From the NCBI GenBank assembly GCA_037954665.1, contig JBBMOL010000284.1:372001-436000 (forward strand): a stretch of DNA of 64,000 nt. Direction: 5' to 3'. The notes under the pieces are model-generated. The model was not told the DNA's origin. It searched no databases and was given only the letters and a program-made list of their open reading frames with translations. A program made the translations under genes and the position numbers. Positions 37,049 through 49,300 of this stretch are shown piece by piece. The DNA is from Laguncularia racemosa (Eukaryota; Streptophyta; Magnoliopsida; Myrtales; Combretaceae). Position 1 is the first letter of the stretch. Each line of letters begins with the position of its first letter.

Positions 37049-37889
37049 TGATACGAACCATGCCAACGTGTGATGAAACCCAATACCAATACATTCGGAA
37101 TTCGTTACCTAAGATGCCCAAACACCCTCAAGTGGAAACTGTGACCCGTTGTCTATAAGCGAGACATGAACCTTGGTATAATATGAAGACGCCACAATCG
37201 GGATGAAAGACCGATTGATAAGTCGGGATGAACACCACAGAAATTAATCCGATAAGTTCTAGTTAGTTCTTGAAGAACCAAGAGAGGAGCCTCTCAAAAG
37301 TGTTTTCAATGTTCTAAGATGTATGTTCTATGTTGTTCTAAACACTAGGAGCTTTTATACTAGGGTTACAAATCGTGAAAATACAAGCCCAAAACGACGT
37401 CATTTCAATAAGTGCGTAAAAATAACAAAACAGAACATGCTGGCCGGCAGGGGGTACATGGCCGTGTATACGCCCATGTACTTTGGCCGTGTACCTTTCT
37501 GTGCAACTTTTGGCAACATACACGACCGTGTACTTCTGGTCGTGTATCTTTCTGTGGATTTTCTTGACTCCATACACGGCCGTGCCTTTTAGCCGTGTGT
37601 CTAGCCGTGTATGCTTCTGTGCGATCTTGAAATTCCTACACCGCCGTGCCTTGAAAATACACGCCCTCTTCAACCCGTGTCCGGTGTGACTTGTATAAGA
37701 GCAAGGGTCTTCTCATGGTTGTTCCAATCCGTTCCAACTTCGTGATTGCTCCAATCCTTTCTGGCTTCATGGACATCCTTTATCAACCCGTTAAGTGCTT
37801 CCTTGAGTCGTTTCGCTCAGATTCTTGTAATCGGTCCAAGCAGCACTTCAAGATGATCTACATTTCTTCTTCCGGCTTGGCTCTCATCA
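37049..37889 (-). repeat. E1 3' LTR (841 bp)
   Basis: On the plus strand runs TGATACGAACC to GGCTCTCATCA. It contains about 86 bp (near 37100-37190) missing from the 5' LTR and lacks 12 bp next to the polypurine tract, where the 5' LTR has a duplicated catcatggatct. Internal array of GGCCGTGTA-type palindromes at 37440-37690. Confidence 0.85.
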
Positions 37890-38980
37890 TTCCCCTCCTC
37901 TTGAAAAGGATTTGTCCTCAAATCATCATCTACATCAAAAAGACTCAGATCAGTAACATTAAAGGTGGCACTTACTTGATACTCACCAGGCAAATCTATC
38001 TCGTACGCATTATCGTTGATGCGCTCAAGAACTTGAAATGGTCCATCGCCTCTAGGAAGTAGTTTAGATCGACGCTGCATGGGAAACCGCTCTTTGCGCA
38101 TGTGGACCCAAACCCAATCTCCAGGTTCAAAGACAGCTTGTCGACGACCCTTGTTATCTTGTTTCACATACTGCTCTGTTCTACGCTCAATGTTTAGCCT
38201 TGCCTTCTCATGGATCTGTTTAACAAATTTGGCCTTCTTCTTGCCATCTAAATTAACATACTTAAAAACAGGCAAATGTGATAAATCCAAAGGAGTTAGT
38301 AGATTAAAACCATACACAATCTCAAAAGGAGTAAATTTAGTAGCAAAATGCATTGTACGGTTATAAGCAAATTCAACATGTGGCACACAATCCTCCCAAC
38401 TTTTAATATTCTTTTTAATTACAGCCCTCAACAAAGTAGATAAAGTTCGATTCACTACCTCAATTTGACCATCAGTCTGTGGATGACAAGTAGTAGAAAA
38501 CAATAACTTAGTTCTTAACTTAGCCTACAAGGTCTTCCAGAAGTAGCTCAAGAACTTAGCATCCCTATCTGATACAATTGTTTTAGGCATACCATGCAAT
38601 CGCACAACTTCCCTAAAGAATAAATTAGCAATATTACAAGCATCATCCATTTTGTGACAAGGAATAAAATGTGCCATTTTAGAGAATCTATCAACAACTA
38701 CAAAAATAGAATCCCGACCATGTCTAGACCTAGGTAATCCTAACACAAAATCCGTAGAAATATCTACCCAAGGCTCATGAGGAATGGGAAGTGGGGTGTA
38801 AAGCCCTTGAGGTTGGACTCTAGATTTCGCTTGCTTACACGTGACACATCGCTCACAAATCCTCTCAACATCTCTTTTCATGTGAGGCCAATAGAAGTGT
38901 TCCTGCAATACCCCTAAGGTTTTAGCTACTCCAAAGTGTCCCATTAAACCTCCTCCATGAGACTCCCTCACGAGTAATTC
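37817..38980 (-). pseudogene. E1 integrase
   Basis: Zinc-binding HHCC region at about 38980-38830 (HGGGLMGHFG, later CERCVTCKQAKS). Catalytic core: first Asp in WVDISTDFVLGLP, second in SDRDAKF, and the Glu after a stop, in HPQTDGQIEVVNRTL. The single break is TAG at 38527-38525, where sense would be Trp in the motif FWKTLxAKL. The C-terminal part carries the GPFQVLERINDNAYEIDLPG segment and ends DLRTNPFQEEGNDES. The frame then crosses the LTR edge at 37889 and stops at 37817. All three catalytic residues are kept, so only the stop codons disable it. Confidence 0.85.
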
Positions 38981-40585
38981 TCTTAAAGAACAAAGTGGAA
39001 TGCACAGTTTACTCTTCCTAAACAAGAATCCTTCATGTTTATAAAATTTACCATGCCCACTCTTCTCACAATGCACATACTCCTCACAAAAATCTTGATC
39101 AGCAGCATATAATTCCTTAATGTGTTCGAAACCAAGCAGTCTAGAACTAAGAGTAGAAATAAGAGTATACCTTCTAGAAAGTGCATCAACCACGACATTC
39201 TCTTTACCTTGCTTGTAGTGGATGATATATGGAAATGTTTCGATGAACTCCACCCAACGAGCATGCCTCTTGTTCAGCTTGTGTTGCCCCTTCAAATACT
39301 TCAAGGATTCATGATCAGTGTGGATCACGAACTCTTTTGGCCAAAGGTAGTGTTGCCAAGTCTCCAGGGCTCGAACCAATGCATATAACTCCTTGTCGTA
39401 AGTAGGGTAGTTCAAGGTTGCCCCACTTAGCTTCTCGCTAAAGAACGCAATCGGTCTTCTCTCCTGCATAAGCACTGCTCCAATACCTAATCCTGAAGCA
39501 TCACACTCAATTTCAAATGTTTTACAAAAGTTAGGTAAAGCAAGTAATGGCGCCTGAGTCAACTTATTTTTAAGTGTCTGAAAGGCCTTCTCTTGTTGCT
39601 TTTCCCATCTGAACCCCACGTTCTTCTTAATTACCTCAGTAAGTGGTGCTGCAATGGTGCTGAAATCCTTCACAAATCTCCTATAAAAACTCGCTAGTCC
39701 ATGGAAACTCCACACATTACTTACATCGGTTGGACTAGGCCATTCTTGGATCGCACGAACCTTTTTCTCATCAACCTGTATTCCCTGTGCACTAACAACA
39801 AAACCAAGAAACACAAGTTTGTCTGTGTAAAAAGTGCACTTCTTGAGGTTAGCATATAATTGTTCCTTTCGAAGCACTTCTAAAACATCCCTCAAGTGAG
39901 ACATATGATCTTCCAAACTCTTGCTATAAATAAGAATATCATCAAAATAGACAACCACAAATTTTCCAACAAAAGTCCTCAAAACATGGTTCATAAGTCT
40001 CATAAAAGTATTAGGTGCATTAGTTAAACCGAAAGGCATTACTAACCACTCATACAATCCGCATTTTGTTTTAAATGCGGTTTTCCATTAATCACCTTCT
40101 TTCATTCTAATTTGGTGATATCCACTTTTCAAATCAATTTTAGAAAAGACACTAGACTCATGTAACTCATCTAACATGTCATCTAAGCGAGGGATGGGAT
40201 GACGATACTTTACCGTAATGTTGTTGATGGCGCGGCAGTCAACACACATTCTCCATGATCCATCCTTCTTAGGCACCAAAATCACGAGCACTGCACATGG
40301 ACTCATGCTTTCCCTCACATACCCCTTCTCCATTAATTCATCGACCTACCTTTGGAGTTCCTTTGTCTCCTCCGGATTGCTCCTATAAGCTGGCTTGTTT
40401 GGAATCGATGCTCCGGGTACAAGGTCAATCTGGTGCTCAATACCATGAATAGGTGGTAATCCCTTTGGAATCTCCTTAGGGAAGACATCTTCAAAGTCCT
40501 GCACAAGAGACACAACCACACTAGGCAAAGAGTTAGATAGTTCGTTAGTACTCAAACATGCTTCTTTAAAAACCAGCAACAACAT
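38981..40585 (-). pseudogene. E1 reverse transcriptase and RNase H
   Basis: Stops at 40348-40346 (TAG) and 40090-40088 (TAA) break an otherwise continuous frame. RT motifs in order: VFPKEIPKGLPPIHGIEHQI, ILVPKKDGSWRMCVDCRAIN, IDLKSGYHQIRMKEGD, MPFGLTNAPNTFMRLMN, then the catalytic YFDDILIYSKS with YFDD at 39949-39938. RNase H follows: FEIECDASGLGIGAVLMQ, IAFFSEKLSGA, YDKELYALVRALETWQHYL and IHTDHESLKYL, which hold the acidic catalytic residues. Length and order are those of a full gypsy RT-RNase H. Confidence 0.9.
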
Positions 40586-40588
40586 AGG

Positions 40589-42502
40589 TTACCTCATCAC
40601 TAACGCTCTCCTTACTACACTCGCTCTTGCCACACAACTCTCCTTTTGCAAGGCTGCCCTCTCCTTTTCACTCACCACCAAAGTTGATCCCCCTTCAACT
40701 TGGCCTCTTACACTCTTTCCAGCCTTTCTCTCTTTTTCCTTTTGATCTTGACTTTTATATTCCTTTTCTTTCTCATTGTCTTTTGCTCTCTCACTCTCCC
40801 TCTGCTTTTCACTCACCTTATGTTTTGCAAAAGACTGTTGTAGCTGCAATTGGTCCTCATACACCTGCTTAGGTGTTAACGGTTTAAAATTAAAGCTTTT
40901 CCCTTAGTGAACAAGCGTATACTTGTTAGAAAAGCCATCATGAACAACCTTCCTATCAAATTGCCATGGCCTTCCCAACAACACATGACATGCTTGCATT
41001 AGCACTACATCACATAACACCTTATCTTCATACCTTCCAATGCGAAAACCAATCAAGGCTTGCTTACTCACCTTAATCTCACCACTATCATTCAACCACT
41101 ACAATTTATATGGACTAGGGTGTCTAACAGTTTTGAGCCCCAGCCTCTCAACAATAAAATTACTCACTACATTGGTGCAACTCCCTCCATCAATGATCAA
41201 ACTACAAATGTGATCTCCTAGATAACATCTAGTATGAAATATATTCTCTCTTTGCACCTCCTCTTCTTCCTTCACTTGCACATTCAAAGCTCGCTTCACT
41301 ACTGCCACTAGCCTTCCCATTGCAGGCTCCTCATCATCACTAGCATCCTCTAATGGAGGCATATCATCTTCTTCACTATCCCCCTCAGTCTCATACAACC
41401 CATCATCACGCAAAATCATCACACGCCTATTTGGACATTGACTAGCAATGTGGCCTCTACCTTGACATTTAAAACATCTAATGTCACGATTTATAGAAGT
41501 AGAAGAATCAGGGTTACCTTGGTTACTAGGAGTAGAACCCGCTTGCCTCAGCTCCCCTTTTGGTTTGGTGGGTAAAGGCTTTTCTTCTTTCTTCCATTGG
41601 TTGGTCTTCCAGGTGGATGAACCAGTACCCTGTTGAAACCGTGCACTACTACTTTTCCGCTTGTGTTGGTTCTCAACCTTTATAGCCATGTGAACCATAT
41701 CCTCCCATTCTACATAATGTTGCAATTCAACAACATTTTGAATTTCTCTATTCAACCCAACAAGAAACCTAGCCATGGTGGCCTCTCTATCCTCCTCTAC
41801 ATTCGCCCTAATCATAGTGACTTCCATCTCCTTGAAATACTCATCCACACTTCGGCTTCGCTGCCTCAGAGTTTGCAACTTGTTGTGCAATTCACGATAG
41901 TAATACGCGGGCACAAACCGCTTCTTCATCACTCTTTTCATCTCTTCCCAAGACACAATAGGTGGCTTGCCACTCCTCCTTCTATTCAACATTAATTGAT
42001 CCCACCACATTATAGCATAATCTGAAAATTCAATGGCAGCAAGTTTTACTTTCTTTCTCCCACTATAGTTGTGACAATCAAACACCATCTCCACCTTTTT
42101 CTCCCACTCTAAGTACGCCTCGGGATCATTCTTCCCTTGGAAAGGAGGAATCTTCATCTTTATGCTACTCAATTGATCATCCTCTCTATTCTTATCTCCT
42201 CTATCTTCCCAATCCCTAGTTCCTCTATTCCGACCACTATATCCTCTATAACTCCCGACAGAAGGCTCATCAAAGTCATCATCCGACATTTCATCTCCAC
42301 CCCTTTGTACTCTCCTAGAACGACTTTCCCTCTTATGCCCTTAGAATACGTTTGTGGATTGCTCTAGTCTTTGCTCTACCGTCTCATGAATTTGTTCCAT
42401 TCCCTCTTGGAACATCATCTTCATTTCACCCCTCAACGCCTCAATTACTAACCTAGCATCAAACCTTCCCCTCTCACCTTCCGGAGAATGTTTCCTCGAC
42501 AT
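40589..42502 (-). pseudogene. E1 gag and protease
   Basis: The frame starts at ATG 42502 (MSRKHSPEGERGRFDARL), then a short coiled-coil-like stretch. Stop TAA at 42343-42341. 42289-41099: Arg/Gly/Asp-rich linker, capsid domain (PEAYLEWEKKVEMVFDCHNY, KLAAIEFSDYAIMWWDQLML, VGLNREIQNVVELQHYVEW), CCHC knuckle CFKCQGRGHIASQC, acidic spacer, then protease LIIDGGSCTNVV (DGG where retropepsins have D-T/S-G). Stops TAG 41101-41099 and TAA 40906-40904 fall in the protease, TAA 40591-40589 in the charged Lys/Glu-rich linker before RT. No frameshift is present. Confidence 0.85.
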
Positions 42503-43028
42503 AGTTCCTGCTGAAAAGATTAGTACTAACACAAATATATATATATATAATTAAACCTCACGATACACTCCTTTACGTGTTTCGCTCAAATGATGATATC
42601 ACACAGTCACTTGTGTATTCTCACAAACAACGATGATATCAACTCGCCAACTTACTCTTCTCAATTCTCTTGGAACTAACCCGAACTACACTAATCCCCT
42701 TCCGTAGAATTCAAAACAACTCTAGGGTTCGTAAATTTTCCTCTATTTTTTTCTATCCGAATTTTTTTTTTGTCTCTGTTTTTGCTTTTAATCATGTTTC
42801 TCTTGTCTTTCTTTTCTTTTCTCTTCTTATTTTTTTGTCGTGATTTTTACTCTTTTTTTTTTTTTGTAACAATCGACTAGTGACTAGTAGATACTACACT
42901 ATCAATGGACAATGAATACTACGAAATTAAATGCTAACAATGGATATGAACAATTGGAGTTAGGGTTTTGATGTTACCTTCCTCAACCGAACTTGATGTT
43001 TTGACAAACCTAAGCTCTGATACCAAAC
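42503..43028 (-). other. E1 primer-binding site and 5' leader
   Basis: Minus strand TGGTATCAGAGC (43025-43014) is an exact initiator tRNA-Met primer site, 3 bases inside the 5' LTR. The leader then has T/A-rich and pyrimidine tracts and a short (TA)n at 42538-42550 before the gag start. Related leaders are present in the copies at 57799 and 62730. Confidence 0.8.
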
Positions 43029-43795
43029 TGATACGAACCACGCCAACGTATGACAAAACCCAATACCAATACGTTGGAATTCGTACCACAATCTGGATGA
43101 AAGACTGATTGATAAGTCGGGATGAACGCCACGGAAATTAATCCAATAAGTTCTAGTTAGTTCTTGAAGAACCAAGAGAGGAGCCTCTCAAAAGTGTTTT
43201 CAATGTTCTAAGATGTATGTTCTATGTTGTTCTAAACCCTAGGAGCTTTTATACTAGGGTTACAAATCGTGAAAATACAAGCCCAAAACGACGTCACTTC
43301 AATAAGTGCGTAAAAATAACAAAACAGAACATGTTGGCCGATAGGGGATACACGGCCGTGTACACGCCCGTGTACTTTGGCCGTGTACCTTTCTGTGCAA
43401 CTTCTGGCAACATACACGACCGTGTACTTCTGGTCGTGTATCTTTCTGTGGATTTGCTTGACTCCATACACGGCCGTGCCTTTTAGCCGTGTGTCTAGCC
43501 ATGTATGCTTCTGTGCGATCTTGAGATTCCTACACGGTCGTGCCTTGAAAATACACGCCCTCTTCAACCCGTGTCCGGTGTGACTTATATAAGAGCAAGG
43601 GTCTTCCCATGGTTATTCCAATCCATTCCAACTTCATGATTGCTCCAATCCTTTTCGGCTTCATAGACATCCTTTATCAACCCGTTAAGTGCTTCCTTGA
43701 GTCGTTTCGCTCGGCTTCTTGTGATCAGTCCAGGCGGCACTTCAAGATGATCCACATTTCTTCTTCCGGCTTGGCTCTCATCATGGATCTCATCA
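43029..43795 (-). repeat. E1 5' LTR (767 bp)
   Basis: Pairs with 37049-37889. The right end is ggctctcatcatggatctcatca followed by the target duplication CAAGC (43796-43800). The same extra segment is present at the LTR starts of the copies at 56946 and 61859, so this is the full-length version and the other E1 LTR has lost it. Confidence 0.85.
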
Positions 43796-44197
43796 CAAGC
43801 TCACCTATGTCTCTCATTTCCCTACTCTTTTGTATAAAATTTAAGTGCACTTCATGATTTGTTTTTGTGCTATCGCATGTGTTGTTACTGCTTTGGAAGT
43901 TGTCTACTCCATTTTCCATAAAATCAATTGAATTTAATGTGTAAATGTGTAGTGGGAAATGTTTTTAAGATATTTTCAACATTTGTTACAGTCAAAATGT
44001 AGTAGTTGTCAAATATTATTTTAGTAGTCTTAAGATATTTTAGATATTAGTGACTTTGTACTGGTAAATGAAAATGGAAGGTAATGAAAATAACTGGCTT
44101 TATGGTGGTGGTTAACAAACATTGAGATAATAGAAAAAATGAATCACTTTCTTATCTTCCCATTGTCATTTTCTCTAGAGATTAAGCACCATCACTG
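43796..44197. other. Spacer between E1 and block B, nothing recognised
   Basis: AT-rich DNA with no convincing reading frame and no obvious match elsewhere in the window. Confidence 0.5.
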
Positions 44198-45523
44198 ACC
44201 ATTATCCAATTTAATTTCAACTCATCACAAATTAAAGTCACAACTTTAAAGGACCATAGCTTACTTAATTTAAGCCTAAATTAGGTGAAACCAAAACAAT
44301 TTGTCTCCTTATCACTTCCACTACCCTTTTTATCATAAAGAACATGATTTTATTCAATTTGGAGCCCTTAAACTACCATACCAATCTTAATTACGAATTT
44401 TCAACTTTAAGAGTCCATAATTTATTCAATTTAGGTCTAAATCACCTCAAACCAAAGCCTATTTGTTCCTACTCCTTCCTAGCATCTAACATATCATTTA
44501 TTTTTCATTTTCAAGGCGAAAATACCATCAAAACAGTTCAAATAATATAGGACACGCCCAACTTTCAATTTCATCCATTCTTTAGTTTAATTTTAATACA
44601 TTATCACTTTTAGCACCCATTTTATGTCTAATCTAACCCCTGTTCATGATTAAAATATAATTCTATCAAATTTACCCCCCAAAAAAATAATTTATCATAT
44701 TTTTGTAGAATTAAAGATCATATAAAAATATGCAAAAAAAAAAAAAAATCAAAATTCCAAGTTCACACTATTACTCAATTCAACCAAATTCATCCTTAAG
44801 TTTTGCTAGACTCAATACTTATCTTATAACTTTAATTTCCATCAAATTTATCACATCATGTTAACACGTTGGAAATTAATAATTTAGTTATCAATTGATT
44901 CTTTTCAACCACCTAGTTCAACTATATCACCAATTTCTATTCTTAACCTCGCATATATACCATTGAATCACCAAAATCAATCCATATATCGAAAGTTCTT
45001 ACTCCAATCCTCAAATTAACATCAATTAACACTTAAATTAGAATTAGCAAGAACATTTTAAGCCTCAAATTCATCATCATAGCGGTGGTCATATTAACAC
45101 TTAACATAATCTCCATTTAAGTGTATCAAACTTGGTTTCTATTCACATTGCCAATACCCAATAACACATCTATCATAGTAAATCCTAAATTAATACTTAA
45201 ATCATCAAATGGCACTCAAGGGAAGTAAGATAAGTGGTCGTCACAATGGGTTCTTACAATGCACCATCAATATTCAAGAAAATCATCAAATTATTATGTT
45301 CCATTACTTATAATTATTCAGAATCATCAACTTAAACAAGTTTTCGAACTTATCTTGCTAGAGACTTAAGAAATACCCAAATCTTCTCCCTACTATGCCT
45401 ACCCACCTCAAACATGATGTTTTTTCCCAAGCTCCCAATTCATTTCCTTCACAATAAACATCAAACATTACTTAGACCTAAAATTTACAATATCTACTTG
45501 AATCAAGTTATTTTCTTACTTGC

Positions 45524-46361
45524 TGATGTGCCTCACTAATTGGATAGTAAAAACATCAATCAATTGGTGTGAACAACAAATTCCAACAACAAATGGTGTG
45601 ATCACTTACTTCACAATTGAACCCCAATTCATGAGATTGAAGATAAGTTGATATAAAGAACAACCAATTGTATAAATATCAATGGAAAACAATGGAAATG
45701 AAGTAGAATTCAACTCAATTTGAAAATGAAGAACCCTAATTCACATGGACATGGACAAGTTACCAACAAATTGTACTTAGATATTACTCACTAAACACAA
45801 TTTGTAAAAACAACAAGAGTAATATTGATATTACTCATAATCCACTTTAATTAGTCTCGCCACAATTTCACTAAGAAATTGATAAGAGATCTATTGCATG
45901 CAAAGGACAACCTTCACGGTAGCAAAGTGTTTTTCAAAATGTCAAAAAGCTCCTCAAAAACCCTAGTTAGCAAGTATTTATACTTGCTCCAATTAGGATA
46001 AAAATAACACAAAAATTACAAGGATGCCACTTAAGTGGCCAGTTCCAAAATCAACAAAATACAAGTACTAATAAAATGGCCTGTTCCCAAAAGCAACAAT
46101 TACAAATACAAATGGTCTTCAAGTGGTCGGTTCTTTACTTTAATTGAACAATTTGTGGTCCGTTGGATGTGACTCCAAGATTGTCCCGCAAGTTGATCCT
46201 AAGTGCATGTTATTTCGCCATCCTGTAAAAATCGATAAATGTACCTGCTAAAGTGCAAAATAAAACATTGCTAGATAAGATGTGGCCATAGATGGATTTC
46301 TAGGCTCATGCATCCAATTTAGGTTTCCCCACTACTGGAATCGCCAGATTGATTCCCATCA
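45524..46361 (-). mobile_element. Solo LTR, family C (838 bp), in block B
   Basis: On the plus strand TGATGTGCCTC to ATTCCCATCA, flanked by CTTGC (45519-45523) and CTTAC (46362-46366); block A has the single CTTAC at 15222-15226. In minus orientation it starts TGATGGGAATCAATCTGG and ends GAGGCACATCA. Same family as 23280-24172. Confidence 0.85.
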
Positions 46362-49300
46362 CTTACCTTCACACCCAAATCATGTGGAATGTACACCCCC
46401 CATCCTTAGCTTAGAATTTCACTCGTTCCTTGACTTAAAACTCACAACAGAACAATTAGATCAGTATAGGATTTAATGTGTATTAAGAAGTTTAAGGAGT
46501 AGAACACCTTAGATTGTTTTATAAAACAAAATGAAACAAGGGGCTACTATTTTCTATCCAAAAATGGGTTTAAATAGTAAGGTTTAACAACGACTTAAGT
46601 GTAAGGGTGAATAGGTCCATAAGAGTTAGTGGATTGTAGTTTATGGTACCATGTGTCTTCTTAATTTAGCATATTTTGTATTATTTCTTCCTTTATTTCA
46701 TCCACTTACTCGAGATGCAAAACGATGCTTCCTTTTTTCAAAAAGTGCCCTTGGAATTTAAACTAATTAGTTGCTCTTCTATAAAATAAACTTAGGAGCA
46801 TTTTGGTCATTTTACTCGCTTGATCTCCAAATTAAAACTTTTCTTTTCTAGTTGTCTCAAAATATTTTATAATTGATTTTATTCATCTAATTAAGGTCTT
46901 GGGGCCATATTTAAGGTCCTTAAGAAATTTTGGGTTTATTTTTTATAAAACCAATTTGAAGGGCAAAAATGGTTATTTTTAGTAAATTGTCTCCAAACTT
47001 AAAAAATAATTGCTCCTAGTAATTTAAAATGACTCCAAATAACTATAAATAATTTTTTTAGTGATTCTAACCAACTTCAACGATTCTAAATCAGGTTTAG
47101 GGGCAAAATAGTCATTTTGCAGAATTAATCTCCAACCTCCAATTTTTCTTTTCTTTTTGACTCTAAATAATTTCTTAATGATTTTATTAACTTAATTAGG
47201 GGTCTTGGAATTCTTGTTTAGGGTCACTAGGCTATTTTGGAGTTATTTTTGATAAATCGAGCTCATGGGTATAATGGTCATTTTAGAAAAAATTTGGTCC
47301 TAAAATTTTGAATCCTTTCTTAATTGATTTCAAAATTTTCTTCTTAATTCCATTGACCTTGTCTAGAAATTTGGGATTTTTCAAAGAGGGTTATTAATTA
47401 TGGAATGCAATGCACAATTAACATGTTTAACTTATGGATCATCTTCTTGTAAATCTAAAGTTTATCATGGCATCAAAGTAAAAGGTACTGAATCGTGCTT
47501 ATTTAATTCAAAGGTACACTTGAATGGTTTGAATCGAAATATCAACTTATTATAAGTGAAGGGAGTGATCAACCAATAAATGTTAAAACCCACTTAAAAA
47601 CTAATTAATTTAAGCTTTTTAGTTTAGAGAGTATGGATCTATGTTTGTCGGATATAATGAGCTGCAGCTTAATGATAATGTAGTATTAGTTTAGCAATCA
47701 GAAATCAATTACCAAAACGTCAGACGAACCTTCTTTGTGATGAATAAACTATAAGGTCTAGTTAATTTTATAGAAGTAAAAAGTGATACCCAATGAGAGG
47801 ATATGATTAAACAAGTATTGCTTAACCAAACGAGAAATTAAAACGGATTCGCGTCAGCGTCAAAGTCGTTGTTGATGTCTGATGGGTGAAGGCGACTTCA
47901 ATTCATACAAATGAACTAATATTTTTAGGACCCCTCATCCATTAACCGCTCTTATAAAATTGGGTAAATCCAAGCCCAATCATAATCAAAATATATGTTG
48001 ATACCACACCGCCATAGTGTAAACCCTCAAAATATCAACATTTCGGATATTGACTCCAATAATTAGGATTAAGGAAAAATTTTCTCCAATTAACAAAAAG
48101 AAAAAAAAAAAAAAAGAGGTGTGAAAGTGGAATAAAGTAACGTTAGTCAACACCTCGAGAAAATTTTATTTAGAGCTTCCAGGAATGGATGTAGGACTAC
48201 ATAATTGGAGGCTAGATTGGACATGTTTCATTCAAATTAATTTACTTTTAGAAAAATATTTATTGCTTTTTACAATAATAGTGAATCTTACATGCAGCAT
48301 AATAAAATTTTGTTAATAAGTTCACCTATAATATTTTTTAAAATTCAATGAGAATGGGGATCAAACTTTTTTGTAAAATGATCTCTCCACTACTTAGTGC
48401 ACTTCAGAAAAATTAAAAGAATAAACTTTTTACCTTCTTATTTCATATTATATAATATATATATTATATTAATTAAAATTTAATTATCAATTTGCAAAAA
48501 ATGGAATTAATACATAAGACATGTGTAAATTTCATTCTCAACAAAAATAAATCAGAAATAATATTTAATATATATATATTAAAAAAAATCCAATTCAATG
48601 TAAACAATTAAAAAATCGGTTGCTTAATAGTACCCATTCATTTTCTCTACATTAATTGTGAAAAAGCACTATGTAACATGACTTATTATTTAATAATATT
48701 TTATGTGATAAAATTGAAATAGTTGTAGCATTAATAATGCCATTAATATTTATGGTATAGGTACTAATAAATAAATAGTATACAATTAGAATTTATTTAG
48801 TTAACTATTACTTTCAATAAACGAATTTAATTTTATTAGATATTGAGGAAAGAGAATAAACGTAAAAATTGAAACCCATTTATTAAGAGATAAACAATAA
48901 ATGTAACTTAAAAAAGTAAAATACTTATAGTGAAATTTTTTTATTAATAAAAATAAATCACTAAAAATATTTAAATAAAATCAAATTCAATATAAGTAAT
49001 TAGATAATTAATCGATTGCTTAATATTTCACGTTTATTTTCATTACATTAATTGCAAAAAAATGTGATGAGTCTGAAATTGTTGCAGCATTGATAATTTA
49101 ATTATTAACTATTGCATGAGTACTAATAAATAAATAGCATGTATTTAGAATTTATTTGTTTAATTATTACTTTTGATAAATGAATTTAATTTTATTTGGT
49201 ATGAAGGAAATAAAAAAGTAAAAGGATAATGAAACCCATTTAATGGGAGGTAAATAATAAATGCAACTTACAAAAAATAAAATATTTTTAATGAAATTTG

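Larger units (their letters stand above)
37049..43795 (-). mobile_element. Ty3/gypsy retrotransposon E1, nearly complete
   Basis: 6747 bp, minus strand. Order: 5' LTR (43029-43795), primer-binding site 43025-43014, gag, protease, reverse transcriptase, RNase H, integrase, polypurine tract (37902-37890, AAGAGGAGGGGA), 3' LTR (37049-37889). RT before integrase makes it Ty3/gypsy. Target duplications are CAAGT and CAAGC. I see no chromodomain with certainty; the polyprotein frame continues into the 3' LTR, a layout described for CRM-type centromeric chromoviruses, so that clade is a candidate only. Inactive because of stop codons in gag-pol. Confidence 0.9.

Noticed and set aside
37338..37673. 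Paired open frames on both strands at 37323-37689, repeated at 43217-43583
   Set aside because: Both copies are the palindromic array within LTRs of E1; conservation reflects LTR identity, not protein coding.
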